This document shows, piece by piece, positions 49,126 to 58,000 of a DNA stretch of 64,000 nt. Source of the stretch: Asterella californica (lineage: Eukaryota > Streptophyta > Marchantiopsida > Marchantiales > Aytoniaceae). A program made the position numbers and the translations under genes. Under the pieces are notes generated by a model. It worked only from the letters and a program-made list of their open reading frames with translations. It was not told where the DNA came from and ran no database searches. Each line of letters begins with the position of its first letter. The stretch's first letter is position 1. Location: positions 1,240,001-1,304,000 of the forward strand of contig JAYKYS010000004.1 in assembly GCA_036924285.1 (NCBI GenBank), read 5' to 3'.

Positions 49126-49178
49126 ACTGCAGGAAGATCCTTTGGGTGGACCCCTCTTTGTCTTAGCTCACTATAGAG
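49126..49178 (+). pseudogene. Upstream fragment of the reverse-transcriptase retroelement
   Basis: The plus-strand reading LQEDPLGGPLFVLAHY (from about 49125 to 49174) is the (R)QGDPLGG-LFALAH motif that, in this RT family, lies a short distance ahead of the ADD active site. In this window the ADD part lies on the opposite strand at 21.4 kb. The fragment ends at ATAGAG (49173-49178), where LTR sequence begins. Sequence upstream of 49.12 kb is not recognisably RT. Confidence 0.7.
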
Positions 49179-51052
49179 CTCCAACTCCAAATGTATGTAC
49201 ACTGCCGGATCTTTCTCCTAAGAGCACAAAATTGAGAAACAGACCAGAGTAGTCTGTAACCTGCTTCATGCCCCTAAAACAAACCTCTGAATCACAACCC
49301 TGACCCAAAACCACCGAAGCGTAGCTCAAAGTAAGAGAAACTTCCCTTTGTTAACAAAGAGAGCTGCATCAGTATCACACGATTGAAACCCAAGTCCAAA
49401 TCACATCCATGTACAAGCTCTTAGCCAAAGCTAGCTACCACAAGCTGTATATAACCAACCAGAACTCTAATGAACTCAAAAGAGCAAAACCCGTAGCGAA
49501 GAAACTGAAAAAGACCTATCTGAGAACTTTCTTCTTTCGCCGAACGGACTTCAGATGTCGATAGGGTCTTCTCCGCTGACTCCGTTAACCCAAGAAACCT
49601 TCAGATCCGACTCCCAACAGCCGAGATATCGCCGATTTTTGATCGCAGGTGATCGAATCTTCAAAAACTGCTCCCTGCGGCTTAAAATCGCACACACCGC
49701 TCAAACGTATCGCTTGATCTGATATCTGTCTTCCCTGGCAGGTAGATCTAGCTATCACGAACCCAACGAGACTCCAAACAAGCCGTTTGGAGTTCTTTTT
49801 GCAAAACCACGCAAGAAATTTGATCGCAGGTTGCAAAAAACTGACGTAAATGGACTCCATGTGGCTCAAACTCGCTCACCTCACCCAAACCAACAATCCA
49901 ATCTACGTATTGTCTTCTCTTGTGCGGAGATGAAGACTCCCTGGTCGCATAAGCACCAAGAACGAAGAGCTTGGCTCACCGATGACGAAGAACAACCCAA
50001 TCTCAAGTCGCAAACGATGAAAATCTGACGTAAGCGCTTCCTTGCGAGCCAATTTCACTCAGAACTTAAACCGCCCGGTGAAACTTGGTATCGTCTTCAA
50101 TTTCTTGAAGAACTCGGTGTTTTGATCCCGATGGATCTAAGGACAACAAGTTTAGACTCCGGAACGGCCCGAAGGTCCAACTCTTCTTCACAGATCACTG
50201 AAGCTCCCAAAATCCTTTCTCTGCGTCTCAATTTCTCCCAGTACACACCTCCCGATCCGTCTTATCTAGTGCGTAGCCTGCACAGATGTGAACCAAACGA
50301 CGTCTTGCGCGCTTGCATGGGACCTCCAAATCTCCCGAACCGTCCACGTACAAGTCGCAGGTGCAAGCTAACCCCTTAAGCTGCCCCCTTACGTCAGTCT
50401 CTGTACGTACAAGGTTTCTGTGATAACGAGGAAGCAGGTCCCTTGTGTCTTTAATATAACGCTTGGGGTTGCAAATACCCAATCAGCAGGTAAACTAGGG
50501 CTTAGCTTGATTTTCTCTTCTTTCGAGTCGCATAACTTCTCCAGTAGGTGTCTAAATGAAGTAGAAAGATGCCCATGAAAAGCTGACAACGAGCTCTACC
50601 CATCTATGTGATGAAAGTGAAGATCCGAAGTTGTGCCAAAAGTCCGTAAGCTGGACCTAGCTTGTTTTCTCCATCTTTTGAATCTTGTAACTTCTCCACT
50701 AGGCGTCCAAACGAAGTAGACAAAGTGTCTATGAAAAGATGACAAGGAGCTCTATCCACTGATGCGATAAAAGCGAAGATCCGGAGTTGTGCCAAAAGCT
50801 CATAAGCTGGAGTCTAGCTTGTTTTTTCCATCTTTCGAGTCTTGTCACTTCTCCACTAGGCGTCCAAACGAAGTAGACAAAGTGCCTATGAAAGTTGACA
50901 ACGAGCTCTACCAATCTATGCGATGAAAATGGAAATCCGAATGATGCCAAAAGCATGTAAGCTAAGGCCTAGCTTGTCTTTCTCATGAATGTCTTTGGAG
51001 CGACAAGCATCGAAGTCTGAATTTCAGATAGGAGCCGGTCCACAACACGAAA
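49173..51052 (-). mobile_element. LTR in reverse orientation, lacking its last ~120 bp
   Basis: Read on the minus strand it starts TTTCGTGTTGTGGACCGG at 51052 (compare TGTCGTGCCGTGGACCGG at 23977) and follows the 3' LTR throughout: three ~156-bp internal repeats (about 50.94, 50.78 and 50.63 kb), the CTGCTGATTGGGTATTTGCA block, and the CATCTATG / GATTGGATTGTTGGTTTG block. It runs to GTACATACATTTGGAGTTGG and stops at CTCTAT (49173). It reads without a gap where the LINE sits in the other copy. ACGT precedes its start (51053-51056). Confidence 0.85.
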
Positions 51053-51056
51053 ACGT

Positions 51057-52112
51057 GTTATTTTACATGTCTTCGCATGAAGTTTAAGATTTACATTAGC
51101 ACTTTAGAGGATTGACGTGGTAACCTATGTGTGAAATTAAGTTACCACGTGGATTAGGGCACAAAAAGACAGGAAGTGCAGCTATGGATTCCCATTGGTC
51201 CATTTTTATTTTTTGTGAAACTCTAAACTTAGAAGCAGAGGTCTTGAGGGGAGTTCGAGCTTTTGGTAAAGGCATTGAGAAATATGAGAACACAAGGAGA
51301 TAGAGCTCGTTGTGCCAGTCACTGTCAGTGAAATTCTTGATCGATTTGGAGCAATAAAGGAGGAGTTATGCCAAATTGAAGTTCGGATTGAGTTGAATTG
51401 TATCACTTTTGTTGATTTTGGGGTTTTCAGTGTCAATTCCAGCAGAAAAGAGATAATCGCTTCAAACCTGCATGGTTGCGTTCACTGTCAGCAGGGCTAC
51501 GACTGTCCAAAACGTTTCATGTCATTTGAGTGATTGAGTAATTCTGGGCGACCTCTGAAGCAGAGGGGGTCTGAAAAGCTCTCAATCTAGAGCAGCAACT
51601 TCAGAGAACGAGATCTGGAGAATTGTGTACAATCAAGAGGTCAAATTTCACAGGGATTTTCAGCATCCTGTAGACTTCAAATCCTGTAAGGATCATTGAA
51701 AGTGATCGAGCCAATTTGCTGTTCTAGGTCGAAATAGCCATCTGGGTGTCATAAATTACCCTAATTCTTTTATTCAGAATGTTTCTGTTCATATCTCGGT
51801 GCTTGAATTTGATCTCAGGCTGAAACTTCGTGTGTGTGTTCAGTAGGGCCTCTTTTGCATGTAGGAGGGTTTTAGAAGTCTGAACCATCATAGTTTTCCT
51901 CTCCTTGAGTGTTAAAGTTCACCGCTTGATCTTATTACTACTAGTTAGACCTGAATTTCGCTTTCTGAGCATATTAGAGGATCCTACACACCTGCGTGAG
52001 TGTTTATAGCGCCTTGTTGTAACTTGAAAAGCCTATCTCTTGAGTAAACAACCATAGCCAGAAGCCCGGCGCTTTCCTAGGTAGACGGATCACACTCCGA
52101 CATACTCTCTTC
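51057..52112 (+). mobile_element. Likely 5' LTR of the second gag-only element, diverged
   Basis: The stretch lies directly in front of the primer-site-like motif at 52113. Its end (ACACTCCGACATACTC) loosely resembles the TCCGACACGACA end of the other LTR, and it shares the GATAGAGCTCGTTGT and GGAGTTATGCC strings with that LTR. The left boundary is not clear and may have been disturbed by insertion of the neighbouring element. Confidence 0.4.
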
Positions 52113-53435
52113 TGGTGAACTCGACGTGAAACACGTAGGGTGGGAGTTTTCTTGAGAGTGTTACAGGATCAGATATCATGACCAACCAAGGATCAACAAG
52201 TAGAGGTGCTGTTGCTGCTCAGCAACCTGTTCAGTTTGATGCTGCTACGATGAAGATGTTCCAAGCTTTTCACATGTTTATGCAGCAGCAGTAGAGCACA
52301 GAGAGGAAGGAGGTATTAGCAACCAAGGCGTTGCAATCAGTGGTGCACAAGATGGACCAGTTCAAGCGGACAGATATTTCTAAGTATGTGCGATACTATG
52401 CTAGGGAGATGGAGGTGAACAAGGTGTCTGAGAAGGAGATGATGGAGAACTTTGAACTTGCTGTTGTCCCTGATATTCGTGGTCATGTGAAGGAGCTCAA
52501 GCAGCAGCAAGGACAGAGTTGAGAGAGCTTTATGCGAGCTTTGAAGGAGGAGTACTACACTGAAGATTCAGAGAGAGTGACCAAGAGAACATTCTTGGAG
52601 TGAGTGGTTAAGCCCAACAAAGGTTTGTCTGTAAATGAGTTGTTAAGGGAGTTTGATCGTCAATATGTTCAGCTTTCTAGGACAGAGAAGCTTACACTAG
52701 AGATTGGGAAGACGAAGCTTTCCTACAAGCAGCGGACGTGACTATTCAGGAGAAGCTTGAGTTGTTGTTGGAAGACAAGAGTGAGAGAGAGGATTGAAGA
52801 CTGACTGGAAGGAGGTTGAAGAGGTTGTTTCCTTGCTGACCAAGAGACAGAGAAGAAGAGACAAAGTGGTGGTAAGTGAAGCAGCACCTCTGATAATTCC
52901 TGTCAAGCAGTAGCCTACTAAGCCTACTTTGGTAATTGCTAGAGAGAAAGACTCACCGCTTGATGAGTTGATCAAAGATATGAAGGAGCTTAAGCTTAAG
53001 CTCACTAGGTTAGAAGAGAAGGAGCAGAATGTATAGCCTGCTATGTAGAGACCTCAGATGAGAGAAGGCTTTGTTCATCGTTGTATATAGTGCGATAGTC
53101 TAGACCATGTAAGAAGAGATTGTGGGGAGTTTATAGATGCATTGAGGAAAGATTTTATCTTCTTGAAAGATGGTAAGATCCATTTGAGAGAACTGGGATG
53201 ATGTTGGGAATCAACTTTGGCAAGGGTGGTATGAAAAGACTTGTGAATGAGATATATGCATCACATGTTGTTTCTCTTGTGAATGCTGCTACTTGTGGAA
53301 TGAAAGTGGAAATGGAGAGAGAGAAAGAGACTACTGGGTTGTGGTCTGATATAGTGCGATCCGTAGCTAGAAAATAGATAAACAAGGATGTGCTACGGAG
53401 GATTGACAACTCAATTCGAGAAGCTACAAGATGAA
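52113..53435 (+). pseudogene. gag-like polyprotein of a gag-only element (copy 2), with primer-site-like motif
   Basis: The 18-base primer-site-like motif at 52113-52130 is identical to that of copy 1. The gag frame then reads DISKYVRYYAREMEVNKVSE (52371 onward), a TGA at 52520-52522, YYTEDSERVTKRTFLE, a TGA at 52601-52603, KPNKGLSVNELLREFDRQ, and the zinc knuckle (CI-stop-CDSLDHVRRDC, with TAG at 53088-53090 in place of Trp), then GINFGKGGMKRLVNEIYASH. The stop at 52520 falls at the same position as the TAG in copy 1. No pol follows. Both copies are dead. Confidence 0.7.
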
Positions 53436-54278
53436 ATGACTCTGTGAATAGTATGTCAGTACATGCTTATGTTGCAAGAAGTCATCATGAATCTTTAATC
53501 CTTTACTCCATAGCATAATATCAGTGTAGGTGAATGCAGCATGTAAGTTTGATTCATAAACCGTAGGTATTCGTATAGCTGGAACACGACTTCAAAATAT
53601 CTCTCGGTTTTTCTTGTTCAGTACTCATGGTGCTGACCTACAACTTTCAACACCATTAGCTTGAAAGAATGACCACGTTGATTGATGAATTCAAATTTCT
53701 GGCAAGCTCTTCTATCCTTGAGACTATCAACTTGTCCAAAAAGATAATAAGTTTTTCATCATGTTGCCTTCTTGATGTATTGGATCTTCCAAGTTTTGTA
53801 TAAGTAGAGACTGCATTGAAACAAAAGGTTTAGCTCGTTAGCAAGTATTGTCTGAAATCATGTTGATCAATTCTGAAAGTTCCACCATGAGTTTAGTAAC
53901 TAATCCTATTCCACAACATACCCACAATTAGTAATTTTGACCATTCTGCAAAGTCCCACAATGAAGTCCGAAACTCCAGTTCCTTTCTCACAACATATCC
54001 ACATTATTGCGACAAAAATGTTGTGAGAATCTTTGTCAAAAATCATAAAGAATTCCCACAGTAATATCACAACATACCAAGATGATTACAATAGAAATGT
54101 TGTGGGATACATGTTGGAAAAGCACCCAAACTCCCACAGATAAATCTGAAGTTTTACTCTCATTTCCACAACATTCCAACATGGTTACATCAAAAATGTA
54201 GTGAGAATACACGTAAAAGAACACCTAAAACTCACACAATAAAATCCGAGTCTAATATCTTAGTTCTATCACTTTAAC
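53436..54278. repeat. Tandem array of ~80-100-bp units with hairpin potential
   Basis: From about 53.88 to 54.25 kb, units begin with CCCACA(A/G) at about 53955, 54055, 54134 and 54234, and contain CACAACAT-CC and, a short way on, ATGTTGTG(A/G)GA. Each unit can therefore form a small stem. The first part (53436-53880) shows nothing that I recognise. Confidence 0.5.
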
Positions 54279-54600
54279 TGTCGCGACCCTCAGTCTCAAG
54301 ATTGAGCACATACCCAAACAACAGAATCCTAGTGGAATTGCGCTAGGTTGTGAACGTTGCGAATAAGACTTAACGGTTTGACCGAGAAGTCGAGAACAGA
54401 AGAACCCTAAGTGATTCTCTAAACCAAGGTTGAAACATCGGGCTAAGACGTGGGGGTCCTCCTCCTCCTCCTCCTCCTCCCAGACGAACACTGACCTGAG
54501 GGGGTAAGTATGGAAATGGATTGAAAGATAAGACTGAAACATACGTCCGAGACGTGGTCCGGCGCAGATGGACGTTGATATGAATCATAGGGTCCAATTT
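54279..54600 (+). mobile_element. Possible start of a gypsy LTR
   Basis: TGTCGCGACCCTCAG at 54279 looks like the start of a plant Ty3/gypsy LTR, and the LTR end that belongs to the primer site at 55691 lies downstream (55685). If so, the LTR (54279-55685) is interrupted by the two pol fragments between 54.6 and 55.15 kb. The segment includes a (TCC)n run at 54456-54480. The assignment rests on the start string and the layout only. Confidence 0.35.
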
Positions 54601-54959
54601 TGACACTGGACCACGGTTGTTTTGGAGCTCCAGTGATATTTTGGGTCGTGGACGGAGCTCCACGTAAGATCTCGAGGCGAGTAAAGTATTATTGGAAAGA
54701 TCTCAGCGAGAGCTTCCCAGCTCCTCGAACTGACATTGGAGTTGAGAATTATGACCGATCTGTGATCGGGTTGTGGTATACTTTTCAGGGACCAAAGAGG
54801 AGAGCGGGGTCGTCGAACTCCATAATAAGAGCAGCCAACAACACAAGAGGAGATCTGTATGGAGCTTGTCCAGACGTTAGAGTGCGGATAGATGATGTTG
54901 CTATCGAACAAAACTTCTTTGTTCAGGAAGCAATATCCTATACGATGACTCTTGTGTAA
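54600..54959 (+). pseudogene. Gypsy protease-region fragment (+)
   Basis: A 119-codon frame ends in CPDVRVRIDDVAIEQNFFVQ followed by EAISYTMTLV. This resembles the end of the gypsy aspartic-protease region (V-V-D-x-VEQNFFVQ-x-x-SY-x-x-ILG-x-PY). The N-terminal part is not recognised. The frame stops just where the minus-strand RT piece begins. Confidence 0.5.
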
Positions 54960-55147
54960 CAACCCCGTATAATGGATCCGTCACATGCGCATAATGAGAA
55001 ATCCAAATGTGATAGAATACAGAAGCACCCAAAAATCTTCTTACTTTTGTCAAGGAGTTGCAAACCTCCTTCATCCTCCCAATCGCATCCACTTTGTTTG
55101 GGTCTAACTTCAAACCAAATGACCCCACGCAAATGATCAACGATCAA
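54960..55147 (-). pseudogene. Gypsy RT/RNase H linker fragment (-)
   Basis: Minus-strand frames read GLKLDPNKVDAIGRMKE, CNSLTKVRRFLGA and FYHIWISHYAHVTDPLYG, the gypsy segment that follows the RT (G-DP-KV-AI, LR-FLG, FY-F, A-PLY), with a frameshift. The same sequence, more decayed, is found at about 31.0-31.1 kb (DPNKVDTTERMKEICNSL), so both derive from one family. Confidence 0.65.
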
Positions 55148-55685
55148 AACTTAAAGTGAGGGCTCGATGCCTGGGTGGATCAGGATGAGTCACTCGACCC
55201 TAGGGTTTGACGGGCGGACTCTGGAGACATGAGGTGATGGCTGAGCCAGTACCAAGGTGCATTCTGATCCAGACTTGGACGTTTGGACTTAGGAATGATC
55301 CAAGGACTAGGGCAGGACTAGCGAACGAGACAGCGGGTTAGATCATCATTCGAGAACCTAGACCCAAATGCACATCACGGACGGTTGGACCGCTAGGTGT
55401 GCTGGAGGTACCGTTTAAGACCCTAGAATTTATGAGAAGTCCGTCCCAAGTCATGTTATGACTTGCTCATTTTTTGGGACCGACCTAGCTAGGCTTGGGT
55501 CGGGACTTAGGAAAGGTTGAGCTTGAGAGTTAAGGAGACGGTTCGGCTCTGGTCCGGATCAAATGAGATAGAGATAAGTGATGCATGAACGCTAACATTG
55601 TATTGTGATTTGCAAGTTAGCATTGTGAGTTTTGTGACCTATTGAGCAAGAGCTTCCGCTAGCGTAACAAGACGGTAGGTGCACA
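55148..55685 (+). mobile_element. Right part of a gypsy LTR
   Basis: The stretch ends TAGGTGCACA (55685), that is in CA, five bases before a clear primer-binding site. Its content (CACTCGACCCTAGG, GGTCGGGACTTAGG) has no coding frames. The left end is uncertain because of the pol fragments before it. Confidence 0.5.
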
Positions 55686-55690
55686 AAAAG

Positions 55691-55702
55691 TGGTATCAAA
55701 GC
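55691..55702 (+). other. Primer-binding site for initiator Met tRNA
   Basis: TGGTATCAAAGC differs by one base (G to A) from TGGTATCAGAGC, the common plant LTR-retrotransposon site complementary to the 3' end of the initiator Met tRNA. It follows the LTR end after AAAAG. It marks the start of the internal region of a + strand gypsy element. Confidence 0.8.
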
Positions 55703-55899
55703 CGACGCTTCGGTGAGCAAGAACTTGAGGTAGCAGTTGAGGGCTGGACGCTTGAGGAGAGACGTAAGATACGAAGCGGATCAACGTTTCTAGGTGAACG
55801 CTTGGAGAAATGATCGACGTAAGACAAAGTTCCAAGAGAAAGATCAAGAAACGAGTGACGGCTGACACCATCAAATCGACTCGAGCTAACCCTGAGACA

Positions 55900-58000
55900 C
55901 AATTAAGGGACGACAACTGACAACTTTCGTCCCAACATCAAAGAAGTCTAGTACCAGCTGCGGCACTTGATGAGGTTTTGCCAACGGTGCCCAACAATTC
56001 AAACGCGGGAAGTCAAGGAGCTTTGTATGCAGAACTCGTTAAGATGATGAAGACCATGCAGGAGGGTATGGTCTCTAGGAATAAACATATCGTCGAGCTT
56101 GAGATAAGCTAAAAGAGTTCTTCGTCTACCAGGAAGCTTTGTAAGACGAATTTTTTGATCTTGTTTTCAGATATAGGACGAGCTCGCAAGGTTAAGGATT
56201 TCTTAACTGAGTTGGATCTATACTTTGAGGCGCAATAAGCTAAGGAGTCAGACAAGGTCAGAGCGGCGATTACGTTCCTGAAGGATCATGTGCTTCTCTG
56301 GTGGACTGCATTTAGAGATGAACATGTCTTGACTGTCTCAGCGCTTGGTTGAAAAGAGTTCAAGGAGTTGCTCGTGAGACGATTCACTCCAAAATATCAA
56401 AGGATTTCGAGATGGTGTTGAGTTAGTTAAGTTGAAGCAGACGGGGACCTTGAGTGCTTATGTGCACGAGTTTAGTGCTAAGCTGGATTCATTCTCCAAG
56501 TGGACTGAGGAGACCAAAATATGTATATTTATTGAGAGACTCAAGTCTAGCTCGTGAAGGCTCTCTTTCGGATGCTGAAGCTACATGAGATATGTGCTGA
56601 ACTTTTGAAGCTAGCAGAGAGGATTGAGGACGACGAAGTCTAGCAACATTAACCCTTTGAACCACGCAGCATGGACAAGGTTCAAAGAAGAACAAGGGCT
56701 TCAAGCGACAACTGGATAGATATGAGGAGGCTCAGAAGGACTCTTCTGCTCCGACAGCAAAGCAACAGCAAATATGGTCAAAACTTAAGGGGCAAACACC
56801 TCAGAAGGGCAATGGTTCTAAGAGTCTCTTCCGACTACACCCTTTAACGCGTCTAATGAGTCCCGCCGGACTTGAAGGGTCCAGCTGCCAGTCTTGCAGC
56901 TTCTGATAACTACTGCAGTCGCTATAGTTATCGTCTTCTCATCACATACTTTTAACCTTCATGATTTTCAAAGAAAAGAGTAATCTCACGTGCCATGACA
57001 GTCGATTCGTGTCAGTTTCACTTGAGTATCCACGCGTCCGCCTGAGAGAGTTTGTGTAAGCAAAATACACGGAAATGCTAGCTCTGAGGTACCCCCAGCC
57101 AAAAATCTTAGAGATGCTATATGCTGACGAATATACTATTGTCACACTTGCGAAACTACAGTCGGAAGACAATTCTTATTACCGAACCAATCTGACAGTG
57201 TCTGATAAGCACACTAAGGACCTAGTCGGAAGAGACCCTAAGTTTACTTGCTACAACTATGAGGAGGCAGGTCATATTGCTAAGGGGTGTACGAAGCCTA
57301 AGGTTAGTAAATGTAGCATGAATGCGTTTGTTGCAAAGAACTTGTTGGAGGACTAGATGATTGTGATCTTAAGAATCACGAAGAAGACTCCGAGACTGAT
57401 GTTTTTACAAGCCAAAGTTGCTAATCGTGATGTTACTTTCGTTGTGGACAAGGAGCGACTCACTCCTTCATTAGTCCGTCTATTGAGGTGCGCTTTGCCA
57501 AGGGCAAGACGTACCAAACTTCTGTAGTTGTCTTGGATGTATGATTTGCGTGTGGGAAGTTGAAGTTCATAGAGAACTTCGCGGTGTATGAGATGAATGA
57601 CATCCAGGCGGCTTTGGGAAACATTTTCTTGGATAGGTTCGAAGTGGAACTTAGGCAAAAATCTTTGAGGTTGAACGTCAGAATTGAAAGACGGAAGCTA
57701 GGAGTGAGACTGATTCGAAAGGCTCAAAAAATTGACGACTTTGCGGTGAATTTGATCAAAGACAAACAGATGGACTTCAATGACAAAGTCATGTGTTTGA
57801 TGCGGGTTGTATACTTGATGGCGGGTGGCGAACAAGAGGAAATATCAAGAGACGTGACTAAACTTCTGAAGGTGCTTCGTGAAGTGATTAAGGAGTTTGA
57901 GGATGTCTTGACAGATGAGCTACCTGTTGAATATACTTCCAAGACGGGTGGTGGACCACAAGATCGAGATCTTGCTGGGGTCATAACCACCCTCTAAAGC
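55900..58000 (+). pseudogene. Ty3/gypsy gag and protease, truncated before the RT
   Basis: The gag domain reads RARKVKDFLTELDLYFEAQ, KVRAAITFLKDHVLLWW and KEFKELLVRRFTPKYQ (56.17-56.40 kb), with a TGA at 56350-56352 where Trp is expected. The zinc knuckle at about 57245 is C-Y-N-Y-EEAGHIAKGC: the second Cys has become Tyr, so zinc binding is lost. The protease active site reads GATHSFISP in the frame starting near 57449, one base out of step with VVD before it. The pre-RT motif FEDVLTDELPVEY (about 57900) is the last recognisable part; RT, RNase H and integrase are absent. Confidence 0.75.

Larger units (their letters stand above)
42256..49130. other. Intergenic region downstream of the GT47 gene
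   Basis: The first several hundred bases probably include the GT47 3' untranslated region. The rest carries no gene that I can support. It includes a pair of distant inverted sequences (44065-44084 and 44650-44670), dispersed repeat copy 2 (45830-46135), a 62-bp tandem duplication (46998-47122) and an 85-bp tandem duplication (48465-48640). Frames at 43534-43788 and 43834-44082 are short, lack known domains and are probably chance. Confidence 0.5.

Noticed and set aside
48712..49176. 154-codon plus-strand frame as a host gene
   Set aside because: Its end reads through the RT fragment in the wrong frame (the real motif QEDPLGG is one frame over), and no domain is seen upstream.
54456..54480. 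(TCC)n run giving a poly-Gly stretch in a minus-strand frame
   Set aside because: It is a simple microsatellite within a probable LTR; the poly-Gly frame is a by-product.
55691..58000. Complete autonomous gypsy element starting at the 55691 primer site
   Set aside because: RT, RNase H, integrase and a 3' LTR are not found after about 58.0 kb; only gag, protease and the pre-RT part remain.
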